Origin: Lysobacterales bacterium UBA2790
Lineage (GTDB): Bacteria > Pseudomonadota > Gammaproteobacteria > Xanthomonadales > Xanthomonadaceae
Direction of reading: 5' to 3'
Assembly (NCBI GenBank): GCA_002352135.1
Contig: DEHW01000102.1
Location: 1-27,837, forward strand
DNA: 27,837 nucleotides
Below are positions 7,984 through 17,974 of the stretch, piece by piece. The stretch's first letter is position 1; the number at the start of each line of letters is the position of its first letter. A program made the position numbers and the translations under genes. The notes under the pieces are model-generated. The model was not told where the DNA came from and ran no database searches. It saw only the letters and a list, made by a program, of their open reading frames with translations.

Positions 7984-9834
7984 ATGCGTCGCCGCGTCCG
8001 GCTTCGAGATGCGATGCAGGACGCGCAGCGTTTCCGGCGTCGTGCGCTGTTGGCGTTTGTGCTGGTCGCGTTGGCCGTGTTGGCCCTGGCGGCTCGGTTC
8101 GCTTGGCTGCAGATCGTGCAGCACAAGGAGTACGTTACGCGCGCGGACAGCAACCGGATTCGTACGCTGCCGATCGTTCCGGCACGTGGCCTGATCTTTG
8201 ATCGACGTGGGCGCTTGCTCGCCGACAACGTGCCCGCTTATCGCTTGGAACTGGTTCCCGAAGCAGTGGGTGACGTCGATGCCGCCATCGAACGTTTGCG
8301 CGAATTCCTGCCTCTGGACGAGGATGAGTTGGCGCGGTTCCAGAGTCAGCGCAAGACGCAACGCCGTTTCCAGTCCTTGCCGCTGAAATTCCGCCTGACC
8401 GAGGGCGAAGTGGCCGCGTTTGCGGTGCGCCGTCATCTGTTTCCCGGTATGGATGTCGTGCCCTACCTGACCCGGCGCTATCCCTATGGCGAGCTGCTGG
8501 CGCACGTGGTGGGCTATGTCGGTCGCATCGACGAAGCTGACCTGGAGCGACTGGATGAGGCGGACTATCGCGGTGCCACGCACGTTGGCAAATCCGGCAT
8601 CGAACGTTTCCACGAAAAGCGCCTGCACGGCCGTGTTGGCAGCGAGCGGGTCGAGATCAACGCCGAAGGGCGTGTCTTGCGTGTGCTGGATCGCGAGCTT
8701 GCTGTGTCGGGCGAGAATCTGTACCTGACCATCGACCTCGATCTGCAGCAGGCCATGGTCGAGGCGTTTGCAGGACAGTTCGGTACCGCTGTGGCCGTGC
8801 AACCGAGCACGGGTGAAGTGCTGGGGATGGTCAGTCTGCCCAGCTACGATCCGAATCCCTTCGTCAACGGAATCGGGCGCCAAGCCTATGCTGACCTGCT
8901 GGCAGCACCGGGACGGCCGTTGTTCAATCGCGTCCTGCTCGGGGGTTACGAGCCGGGTTCCACCTTGAAGCCCTTTGTTGGACTGGCCGGTCTGGAACTG
9001 GGCTTGCGCACGCCGCAGGACACGGTGTTTTCCAGCGGGGCCTATCGATTGCCGGGTCAGGAACGCGAGTACCGTGACTGGAAACGCGGCGGGCATGGTC
9101 AGGTCGATCTGCGTGAGGCGTTGGCGCAGTCGGTCAATACCTACTTCTACACGCTGGCGATGGAACTTGGCATCGACCGTATGAGCGGCTACATGCAGCG
9201 CTTCGGTTTTGGCGAGCCGACTGGCATCGATCTGCTGGGCGAGGCCGTCGGAATCCGACCAACTCAGGCCTGGAAACGCGCGACCCGCAATCAGGCCTGG
9301 TATCCCGGTGAAACCGTCATTGCGGGGATCGGTCAGGGCTTCTGGGTGGCCACGCCGCTGCAGTTGGCGCAAGCGACCTCGATGCTCGCGGCAGGCGGCG
9401 TACGTCATCCGTTGCATTTGCTGCGGCAAACGCAGGCGGGATTCGATGCGCCGCTTCTGGATGTTCCTCAGCCGCCGGTGGAAGCGTCCGTGATCAGTCG
9501 TCCGCAGAATCTGCAGGCAGTCATCGACGGCATGGTGGCCGCAGTGCACGGCCCCACCGGTTCGGCGCGTGAAATGGGCTTGGGTGCAAGCTACCGGATG
9601 GCCGGAAAGACGGGGACAGCGCAACGCGTCAGTCGAATCGGCGACGAGGCGCGGGATCAGAGCACACTCACCCAGAATCAGCGCAACCAGGCACTGTTCA
9701 TCGCCTTTGCTCCCGCCGAGTCACCGACCATTGCGCTGGCCTTGGTGGTTGAGGGCGGCGGGTCGGGCGCACGCGCCGCCGCGCCGGTCGCGCGGCGCAT
9801 TCTGGACGCTTGGTTGGAACCAAAAAACCCATGA
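7984..9834 (+). CDS. mrdA: Penicillin-binding protein 2 (elongasome transpeptidase)
   Basis: The class B transpeptidase (616 aa) that cross-links new peptidoglycan during side-wall growth, anchored in the inner membrane with a periplasmic catalytic part. After a basic cytoplasmic tail there is one membrane helix (about residues 21-43). The pedestal domain includes PARGLIFDRRGRLLADN (66-82) and VGKSGIE (201-207). The catalytic motifs are intact: SxxK as STLK with the nucleophile Ser326 and Lys329, SxN as SVN (383-385), and KTGT (542-545). E. coli PBP2 has an SSD-type second motif, so SVN is a modest difference. The start at 7984 is three bases after mreD. The end overlaps mrdB as ATGA (9831-9834). 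Confidence 0.96.
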   Translation: MRRRVRLRDAMQDAQRFRRRALLAFVLVALAVLALAARFAWLQIVQHKEYVTRADSNRIRTLPIVPARGLIFDRRGRLLADNVPAYRLELVPEAVGDVDAAIERLREFLPLDEDELARFQSQRKTQRRFQSLPLKFRLTEGEVAAFAVRRHLFPGMDVVPYLTRRYPYGELLAHVVGYVGRIDEADLERLDEADYRGATHVGKSGIERFHEKRLHGRVGSERVEINAEGRVLRVLDRELAVSGENLYLTIDLDLQQAMVEAFAGQFGTAVAVQPSTGEVLGMVSLPSYDPNPFVNGIGRQAYADLLAAPGRPLFNRVLLGGYEPGSTLKPFVGLAGLELGLRTPQDTVFSSGAYRLPGQEREYRDWKRGGHGQVDLREALAQSVNTYFYTLAMELGIDRMSGYMQRFGFGEPTGIDLLGEAVGIRPTQAWKRATRNQAWYPGETVIAGIGQGFWVATPLQLAQATSMLAAGGVRHPLHLLRQTQAGFDAPLLDVPQPPVEASVISRPQNLQAVIDGMVAAVHGPTGSAREMGLGASYRMAGKTGTAQRVSRIGDEARDQSTLTQNQRNQALFIAFAPAESPTIALALVVEGGGSGARAAAPVARRILDAWLEPKNP

Positions 9835-10940
9835 ATCTCGCCTTGCTCGCGCGACGTTGGGGCCCGCGATTGTTGACACCGCGTGTCGATGTGCCCTTGT
9901 TTGTCGCCTTGGTATTGCTCGCCATCGTGGGCTTGATGACCCTTCACAGCGCCGCAGCAGGCGACCCCGGTCTGCTCCAGGCGCAGGCGATGCGCTTTGC
10001 CTTCGGCTTCGCGGTGCTATGGGTGATCTCGCGCATCCCACCACAGCAATTGCGCTTGTGGGCGCCCTGGCTGTTCGCTCTCAGTGTCGTGCTGTTGCTG
10101 CTTGTTCCATTCCTGGGAACAGGCCGCAGCGCGCGCTCGTGGCTCAATCTGGGCTTCTTCTATCTGCAACCCGCTGAATTGCTGAAGCTGGCGGTGCCCC
10201 TGCTGGTCGCGTCATGGCTGCACAGTCAGGTCTTGCCACCCCGATTGGGAGCGCTGGCGGTCAGCGCGGTGATTATCGGCTTGCCCACCGCCTTGATCGC
10301 GATTCAGCCGGATCTCGGGACCGCTCTCGTCGTCGCGGCCAGTGGTTCCTTCGTGGTGTTCTTTGCAGGCATCCAATGGCGATGGATCGTTGGCCTTGGA
10401 AGTGCCGCCCTGCTGGCGGCACCGTTGGCCTGGCCGTTTCTGCGCGAATACCACCGCAACCGCTTCATGACTTTCCTCAATCCGGAAGCGGATCCGCTGG
10501 GCGTTGGCTGGAACATCATCCAGTCGAAGATTGCCGTGGGCTCGGGCGGCCTGTTCGGTAAAGGCTGGGGACAGGGCACGCAATCCCGTCTCGACTTCCT
10601 GCCCGAGCACACCACCGACTTCATCTTCTCGGTGTTTGCGGAAGAATTCGGCTGGGTCGGCGTGTTGGCGATGTTGGGCCTGTATTTGTTCATCATCGGC
10701 CGCAGCCTGTGGATCGTCGCCCAAGCGCGCGACACCTTCTCGCGCATCCTCGGCGGCGCACTGGCCCTGACCTTCTTCGTCTTCGTGCTGATCAACGGTG
10801 GCATGGTTGCCGGGATGCTGCCGGTGGTCGGCGTTCCGATGCCACTGATGAGCTACGGCGGCACATCCGCAGTGTCGCTGCTGGCGAGTTTCGGCGTACT
10901 GATGTCGATCCACTCGCATCGACGATTCATGGGCGAGTGA
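9831..10940 (+). CDS. mrdB: RodA, SEDS-family peptidoglycan glycosyltransferase
   Basis: A polytopic inner-membrane SEDS protein (369 aa) that polymerises lipid II into glycan strands as partner of PBP2. About ten hydrophobic segments are visible. Family motifs are SWLNLGFFYLQPAELLKL (103-120), IQPDLGTALV (158-167), NPEADPLGVGWNIIQS (217-232) and HTTDFIFSVFAEE (260-272); Asp263 in TDFIF corresponds to the conserved catalytic Asp. The end, PLMSYGGTS, is the usual SEDS signature. I chose ATG 9831 over an in-frame start 21 bases upstream because it overlaps the mrdA stop as ATGA and gives the usual RodA N-terminus. In many relatives mltB and rlpA follow; here the next genes are on the opposite strand. 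Confidence 0.97.
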   Translation: MNLALLARRWGPRLLTPRVDVPLFVALVLLAIVGLMTLHSAAAGDPGLLQAQAMRFAFGFAVLWVISRIPPQQLRLWAPWLFALSVVLLLLVPFLGTGRSARSWLNLGFFYLQPAELLKLAVPLLVASWLHSQVLPPRLGALAVSAVIIGLPTALIAIQPDLGTALVVAASGSFVVFFAGIQWRWIVGLGSAALLAAPLAWPFLREYHRNRFMTFLNPEADPLGVGWNIIQSKIAVGSGGLFGKGWGQGTQSRLDFLPEHTTDFIFSVFAEEFGWVGVLAMLGLYLFIIGRSLWIVAQARDTFSRILGGALALTFFVFVLINGGMVAGMLPVVGVPMPLMSYGGTSAVSLLASFGVLMSIHSHRRFMGE

Positions 10941-11210
10941 TCAGGGTCCGTTGCCTTCAATGCCGTTCGCAAAAATGGCGTCGCCCAGCGCGCAATCCAC
11001 CAACGCCGCTTTCAGTTGGAAGCGCGCTTGCTCGTCGGGTGTTGGCCGCAGACTGCTGGTGGCGCGCACGCTGAAGCGGCCATCGTTGTCATTGGATTGG
11101 GCGCTGAGATCAATCGTGCGCAAGGCGAAGCGGTCTGCCTCGACTGCTTGAAGTGCGCCCACTGACGCAACACTGAGCAAGCCTCCCAGCAGGCACTTGC
11201 TTAGGTTCAT
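10941..11210 (-). CDS. Small exported protein of unknown function
   Basis: A predicted exported protein (89 aa). A signal peptide (residues 1-22, MNLSKCLLGGLLSVASVGALQA) is followed by a short mature part with one Cys (VDCALGD). It ends DAIFANGIEGNGP, close to the IFxxGFE-type tails seen on two other exported proteins in this window. The ATG at 11210 overlaps the stop of the upstream gene as ATGA, so the two are very likely one operon with coupled translation. Its stop directly abuts the mrdB stop on the other strand (TGATCA, 10938-10943). I do not recognise the family. The signal peptide and overlap support it being real; its function is unknown. Confidence 0.65.
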   Translation of the reverse strand: MNLSKCLLGGLLSVASVGALQAVEADRFALRTIDLSAQSNDNDGRFSVRATSSLRPTPDEQARFQLKAALVDCALGDAIFANGIEGNGP

Positions 11211-12466
11211 GGGATGAAGCCCTCCGGCAAGGTGTAGCGCACGCGAACCTTGGCGATCGTGCATTCGGTCGAGGCGACTTCCACACGCACCAGCACAGCA
11301 CTGCCAGTGAGCAGATCTTCGGCGGGAATGGTGGTGGTTCGACTGCTCGGACTCGCCGCATTGGTTGCTGCATTCACGCTGACCAGCTCGAAGGTCGGCG
11401 GCGAAAGGCCCGGACCGTAGAACAGCTTCGCGCGACAGGTTTGCGTGTCGGTGTTGCTGGCAATGATCTGCAGCCCGACGATGTTCGCGTTGTCGGTGAT
11501 TTGCACCGAGTGATAGGCGACACAGGTGCCCGCCCCGAAGTTGTCGTTCTTGCGAATGCCACTGGTATTGGCAAGACAGTTGTTGTCCTTGGTCTCGCTG
11601 AAGCCGCCGCCCGGCAGGGTGATCTCGTGCACGCTGCGTTCGCTGAACTTGATGCGACCGCTGGTGCGGATGTCACCGCTGACATCGAGCGATTCGCTGG
11701 GAACCATGCCGATGCCGACGCGCGACGGTGCGTCGCGAAGAATGACCAGATGGTCGGTGTCGTCCGCCGCCAGATTGGAAGTTGCCGCATGCCCGCCCAG
11801 CGCCAGTCGATTGCTTTGTCCGTCAAAACGGATATAGCCGCCACGTGCCGTGTTGCTGGTCGCGGTCTCGACGAATCGGATGCGCCCGGACTCCACCTGA
11901 TCGGCGACCTCGCCGGCGAAATGCAGCGTCGGGCCATCATCGTAGTCGTCGGGACCGCTTACCGTCAGCGTGTCCCGTGGGGTGCTGGTGTTGATGCCGA
12001 CGCCCGCGCTGGAGCGCAGTACCAAGGCCGCACCATCGTTGGTGCCAAGGTAGTTGAGCGTGGGGTTGATACCGCTGTCGCCACTCGTGCTCCAGCATTG
12101 TCCCGCAGTCGGTGCGAGACTGGCCTTCTGTCGATCGGGCAGCGTGGCAAACGCGCCGTCACTGTCGGCATCGCGCACTGCCAGTTCGACCCAAGCGCTG
12201 TCGTTGCCGACGAGCTGTTTGCCGAAGTCCGGCTCCAACACGAACAAGCCGTCTTCGATGAGTACATTCTCGTAAACCACCGGCTCGCTGGCGCGTCGTG
12301 GGCTGTTGGCATCGACAAATGGCGTGAGCTGCAAGTCGTAGCGTCCGTTCGCGGGCAGCCCGCGATCCAGCAATTCGCCCTGATAGCGCAAGCTGACCGC
12401 AAGGGTGGACGAGGCGCTGCTCACGCCGAAGAAGAGCAGTGCGATGAGGATTGGATAGCGAGCCAT
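11207..12466 (-). CDS. Exported protein with tail-fibre-like repeats
   Basis: A predicted exported protein (419 aa). A signal peptide (about residues 1-23, MARYPILIALLFFGVSSASS) is followed by an N-terminal domain with RYQGELLDRGLPANGRYDLQ (27-46), a form common in large exported proteins of unknown role. Two copies of a VGIxxxxPxxxLxVSG element follow (155-171 and 250-264), like the repeats in phage tail-fibre and intramolecular-chaperone (S74) proteins, but no S74 peptidase domain is present. The C-terminal domain (about 280-419) has four Cys (297, 315, 344, 402) that could form disulfides. A GGAG lies eight bases before the ATG at 12466. It is divergent from the DPP-IV gene and overlaps the small exported gene downstream. 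A surface or adhesive role is conceivable but unproven. Confidence 0.8.
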   Translation of the reverse strand: MARYPILIALLFFGVSSASSTLAVSLRYQGELLDRGLPANGRYDLQLTPFVDANSPRRASEPVVYENVLIEDGLFVLEPDFGKQLVGNDSAWVELAVRDADSDGAFATLPDRQKASLAPTAGQCWSTSGDSGINPTLNYLGTNDGAALVLRSSAGVGINTSTPRDTLTVSGPDDYDDGPTLHFAGEVADQVESGRIRFVETATSNTARGGYIRFDGQSNRLALGGHAATSNLAADDTDHLVILRDAPSRVGIGMVPSESLDVSGDIRTSGRIKFSERSVHEITLPGGGFSETKDNNCLANTSGIRKNDNFGAGTCVAYHSVQITDNANIVGLQIIASNTDTQTCRAKLFYGPGLSPPTFELVSVNAATNAASPSSRTTTIPAEDLLTGSAVLVRVEVASTECTIAKVRVRYTLPEGFIP

Positions 12467-12576
12467 GTGGCATGCTCCAGAGTGACCTGTCGCGGAGAAC
12501 CCGACACGATGCCCCTTCCCGCCAACACGGCGATGCGGTGATTCTGCAATTCGCCACCGCTTCTGCGGCACCATAG

Positions 12577-14817
<2,241 letters not shown>

Positions 14818-14891
14818 GGCCTGCCGCCAGCTGTCATTCGTGTGTCGATTGAATCTGCTGAACTGAGTTGTCTGCTCGCTTAAGAGTGCCT

Positions 14892-16280
14892 ATGAAAACC
14901 GATCCAAATCTCGCCCGTCGCCACTTCGTTCGCTTGTCCGCAGCAGGCTTTACCGCTTTGGGCCTGTCGCCCTTTGGTCGGTTGCTGGCGCAGGCTGGTC
15001 TGCCTGCAAGGCGCATTGAGGGTTTCGGGCCGTTGGCTCCGGTGGCGGATGACGCAACAGGTCTGCCTTTGTTGATGCTGCCGAACGGGTTTTCGTATCG
15101 CAGTTTCGGCTGGGTCAGCACACCGATGAGCGATGGCCGTGCAACGCCGTCGAATCACGATGGCATGGGGGTGGTTCATGCCGACGGTTCGCGATTGACG
15201 CTGGTGCGCAACCACGAATGTCCGGGTGTCGGCGGGACGTTTGCCGAGGCGTCGATGACCTACGATCCCGATGTTGACGGTGGAACGACCACGCTGGTGT
15301 TCGACGCGGATAAGGGCGAACTGCTGGAATCGCGGGCCTCGCTGTCAGGCACCTTGCGCAATTGTTCCGGGGGCATCACACCCTGGAACAGCTGGTTGAG
15401 CAGCGAAGAGGCGGTACTGAATCCCGGACGCGCGGTGCTGGATGAGCGTGTCGTCGACATCCAGCATGCGCACGGCTTCGTTTTCGAGGTGCCATTCAAC
15501 GGGCCCTCGCGTGCGGAGCCTCTGGTGGCGATGGGCCAGCGCCTGCACGAAGCCGCCGTGGTGCATCCCGCCAGCGGCGACGTCTTTATGACCGAAGATG
15601 GCGATCCGCTCGCGGGCTTCTATCGCTTTGTGCCTGACGTGAAGGGCGAGCTGCAGCGCGGCGGCACGCTGTGGATGTTGAAAGCCGAAGGCGTGGCGGA
15701 TTTGCGAACCGGTCATCAAACCGGCGACCGCTTCAAGGTCAGTTGGGTGCGCATTGAGCATCCCGAGCAGGGCATGGGGACAGACGGCCACCGGGACGGC
15801 AATCTGCAACAAGGCCTTGCCGAGGGCGGCAGTCGCTTCATCCGACTGGAAGGCTGCTATGTCGAAGGCGACATCGTCTACTTCACCTCGACCAGCGGCG
15901 GCGACGCGGGTTGCGGACAGGTGTGGGCCTACGACGCGAAGGCGTCCGAACTCTTGTTGCTGCTCCAGTCGCCCGCGCAGGAGACCTTGTATTACCCCGA
16001 CAACCTCGCCATGTCGCCGCGTGGCGGACTGGTGCTTTGTCAGGACAGCTACCGCAAGGAAGCGCAATCCTTGTTCGGCCTGACACCACAAGGCGGCGTC
16101 TTCGAGTTTGCCCGCAATAATGGCAAGTACGACAACTTCCGCGGCTTCACCGGTGATTTCACCAACAGCGAATTCGCTGGTGCCTGTTTCTCGCCGGACG
16201 GCCGCTGGCTGTTCGTCAATGTCTACACCCCGGGGTTCACGGTGGCGATCACCGGGCCGTGGCAGCAGGGCCTGTTGTAA
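14892..16280 (+). CDS. PhoX-family (DUF839) exported protein, Tat substrate
   Basis: A PhoX/DUF839-family protein (462 aa). Characterised members are calcium/iron-dependent alkaline phosphatases of the periplasm. The N-terminus has a twin-arginine signal (residues 9-15, RRHFVRL, then a hydrophobic stretch to about 35, ending LLAQA), in keeping with folded, metal-loaded export. Family motifs are LVRNHE (104-109), GTLRNCSGGITPW (153-165), VFMTEDGDPLAGFYRF (231-246), and YYPDNLAMSPRGGLVLCQD near the C-terminus. In relatives the CSGG motif is typically followed by TPWGTWLTCEE; here it is TPWNSWLSSEE, so the second Cys is Ser. I chose ATG 14892 over an upstream TTG because the Tat motif then lies at the right distance. 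It is 74 bases after the peptidase gene and may be co-transcribed. Confidence 0.88.
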   Translation: MKTDPNLARRHFVRLSAAGFTALGLSPFGRLLAQAGLPARRIEGFGPLAPVADDATGLPLLMLPNGFSYRSFGWVSTPMSDGRATPSNHDGMGVVHADGSRLTLVRNHECPGVGGTFAEASMTYDPDVDGGTTTLVFDADKGELLESRASLSGTLRNCSGGITPWNSWLSSEEAVLNPGRAVLDERVVDIQHAHGFVFEVPFNGPSRAEPLVAMGQRLHEAAVVHPASGDVFMTEDGDPLAGFYRFVPDVKGELQRGGTLWMLKAEGVADLRTGHQTGDRFKVSWVRIEHPEQGMGTDGHRDGNLQQGLAEGGSRFIRLEGCYVEGDIVYFTSTSGGDAGCGQVWAYDAKASELLLLLQSPAQETLYYPDNLAMSPRGGLVLCQDSYRKEAQSLFGLTPQGGVFEFARNNGKYDNFRGFTGDFTNSEFAGACFSPDGRWLFVNVYTPGFTVAITGPWQQGLL

Positions 16281-16283
16281 CGC

Positions 16284-16308
16284 GACAGCCTATTCCAGAC
16301 AGGCTGTC
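16284..16308 (+). terminator. 8-bp perfect hairpin after the PhoX-family gene
   Basis: gacagcct (16284-16291) and aggctgtc (16301-16308) pair exactly around a nine-base loop, three bases after the stop codon. No T-run follows, so termination is possible but not certain. The rest of the spacer up to 16570 shows nothing else but the ribosome binding site of the next gene. Confidence 0.4.
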
Positions 16309-16570
16309 CAAGAATGCCAGTGATCTGACCCATTGCGGCGAACAAGTCAACTTACTTGGCCGTTGGAATGGCCCCGGCTGGCAGAACGCAAGTCCATGGC
16401 GGCTAGGCGGAAGAGTGACGTCTGTCGTGAAGTTGTCAGCCCGATGCCTGCGAAAAGCCACGAGTCCAAGAGAGTCTTTCTGCCAAGGTCTGCAAACGCG
16501 CTCGCAGATGACACATCGACCCCATTTGGCTCGGCTCAATGGCGGCGCGATCCACGTGGAAGGAGATTGA

Positions 16571-17194
16571 ATGACCAATTCTCAGCCCGTTGCCACGCCA
16601 TCGGTGTTGCCCCATTTTCCTTGGGGCACGCTGCTGCTCAGCACGGCGACCGTTGTCCTGAGCGCTTTCGTTGCAATAGAGATCAGCGGGACGTGGATGG
16701 GAAAGGTCAGGATCGTCGACCTTGAGCAATATGGCGTACGTTTCGAGCATGTCCAGAAGCTCGAACTCTGGCGGCTCGTGACTGCGCAGCTTGTCCATGT
16801 CAAACAGCTACACATGGTATCGGACGTGTTCTGCCTGCTGTGGGTTGGGACCGCCATCGAAAAGCATGTGGGCGGAGTCCGCTTGCTCTTGCTTTGGCTG
16901 ATCGGCGGTTCTCTGGCAACGCTTTTCAGCACCTTGTTCGTTGCCCCGCCGTGGAACCTCGGTACCGGGGCCTCCCAAGCGGTCATGGCAATTGCGGGCA
17001 CTGGGCTCTGGCTGGCGATTGAGGGTGTCGACCGATCGAGGTCGCTGATGTGGCCGGTGGCGTTCTCGATCGGCCTCGCTTTCGCCATCGATATCGTCCA
17101 CGTCTACCACCCCAAGCCTGGGCATGTTGCCGGCCTGCTGCTCGGACTGCTGGCTGCAATGCTCCACAAAAGGAAAGCCGAGACGTCGCCTTGA
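16571..17194 (+). CDS. Rhomboid-family intramembrane serine protease, atypical
   Basis: A polytopic inner-membrane protein (207 aa) of the rhomboid family, whose members cleave transmembrane segments within the membrane. About six membrane segments are visible. The conserved WRLVTAQLVH (67-76) precedes the second helix. The catalytic Ser lies in GTGASQAVMAIAG (Ser135) and the catalytic His in PGHVAGLLLG (His185), spaced as HxxGxxxG. The usual HxxxN of helix 2 reads HMVSD (His81-Asp85), and the Ser is followed by Gln rather than Gly. Both changes touch the oxyanion-hole region, so activity is less certain than the fold. ATG 16571 has a good GGAG (16560-16563). It stands between the PhoX-family gene and lrp; its substrate is unknown. 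Confidence 0.82.
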   Translation: MTNSQPVATPSVLPHFPWGTLLLSTATVVLSAFVAIEISGTWMGKVRIVDLEQYGVRFEHVQKLELWRLVTAQLVHVKQLHMVSDVFCLLWVGTAIEKHVGGVRLLLLWLIGGSLATLFSTLFVAPPWNLGTGASQAVMAIAGTGLWLAIEGVDRSRSLMWPVAFSIGLAFAIDIVHVYHPKPGHVAGLLLGLLAAMLHKRKAETSP

Positions 17195-17306
17195 ATCGGA
17201 AGTCGTGTTTTGTGTGCGGAACAGCTCTTCAGCGGTTCATCCGGAACGCGCTTTCACGTTAGCTTCTCTCGGCCAGATTGACTGGCAATACGCCGAGCGC
17301 GTCCCC

Positions 17307-17795
17307 TCACTCCCGCACCGGCAGCTCCAGTGTTTCCTTGACCTCTTCCATCACCGCATAGCTGCGCGAGCCCGCCACGCCGGGCAGGGTCAGCAGGGTG
17401 GTGCCGAGCAGCTCGCGGTAGGCGACCATGTCGGCGACGCGGGCTTTGATGAGGTAGTCGAAGTCCCCCGAGACGAGGTGGCATTCGAGCACTTGGGGTA
17501 ATGACACCACGGCCTGTTTGAAGGCTTCGAACACGTCGTGAGAGGTGCGTACAAGTCGGATCTCCACGAACACCAGCAGCCCGGCCTGCAGCTTGGACGG
17601 GTTGAGACGGGCGTGGTAGCCGCGAATAAAGCCCTCGTCTTCGAGCTTTTTGACCCGCTCCAGGCAGGGTGTCGGTGACAGGCCGACGCGCTTTGCCAGC
17701 TCCACATTGGCAAGGCGACCATCCTTCTGAAGCTCGCGAAGAATCTTGCGGTCAATTCTATCTATTTGATTTATAAGTACTTTAGTGGTTTTCAT
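17307..17795 (-). CDS. lrp: Leucine-responsive regulator Lrp (Lrp/AsnC family)
   Basis: A DNA-binding regulator (162 aa) that forms dimers and higher oligomers and responds to leucine or alanine. The N-terminal helix-turn-helix (about residues 10-60) includes IDRIDRKILRELQKDGR and NVELAKRVGLSPTPCLERVKKLE, nearly the same as E. coli Lrp. The C-terminal RAM domain (about 74-150) includes ECHLVSGDFDYLIK and VMEEVKETL. It is divergent from the alanine dehydrogenase gene, a common arrangement in which the regulator controls both itself and ald. The ATG at 17795 has no Shine-Dalgarno; a TAAAAT box lies three bases upstream of it, suggesting a leaderless or nearly leaderless message. The first 15 codons are unusually AT-rich for this window. 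Confidence 0.94.
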   Translation of the reverse strand: MKTTKVLINQIDRIDRKILRELQKDGRLANVELAKRVGLSPTPCLERVKKLEDEGFIRGYHARLNPSKLQAGLLVFVEIRLVRTSHDVFEAFKQAVVSLPQVLECHLVSGDFDYLIKARVADMVAYRELLGTTLLTLPGVAGSRSYAVMEEVKETLELPVRE

Positions 17796-17974
17796 GGAAT
17801 TTTATGCTGGCGATTCAAAGGCGGCAGTGAATCAGCGATGTTGATGTAAAAAATACAGGCAATAACTCTGTCAGAGCGCACATAGACTCCGCAAACATTT
17901 TGCATGTCGCAAGTGGAACAGCCAAAACGGCCTGTTGCGATGCGACAAATTCCCAACCCAAGCAGGAGTCAGCC
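17796..17974. promoter_or_regulatory. lrp-ald divergent regulatory region with palindromes
   Basis: Three imperfect or perfect palindromes lie before ald: gcaaacattttgc (17891-17903), ttgcatgtcgcaa (17900-17912) and ttgcgatgcgacaa (17935-17948). They share TTGC/GCAA-type half-sites and are candidate operators for Lrp. On the minus strand TAAAAT (17799-17804) is a good -10 candidate for lrp, without a clear -35. I could not identify a convincing ald promoter. Confidence 0.45.

Noticed and set aside
7798..9624. 608-codon minus-strand ORF opposite PBP2
   Set aside because: It lies entirely antisense to mreD/mrdA, which carry all family motifs. Its composition (Arg, Gln, His rich) fits a GC-rich shadow frame.
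16571..17194. Rhomboid gene as a rhombosortase for the GFE-tailed proteins
   Set aside because: Rhombosortase substrates end in Gly-Gly followed by a membrane helix and basic tail, which the GFE tails lack. The protein resembles a general rhomboid, so a link is only speculation.
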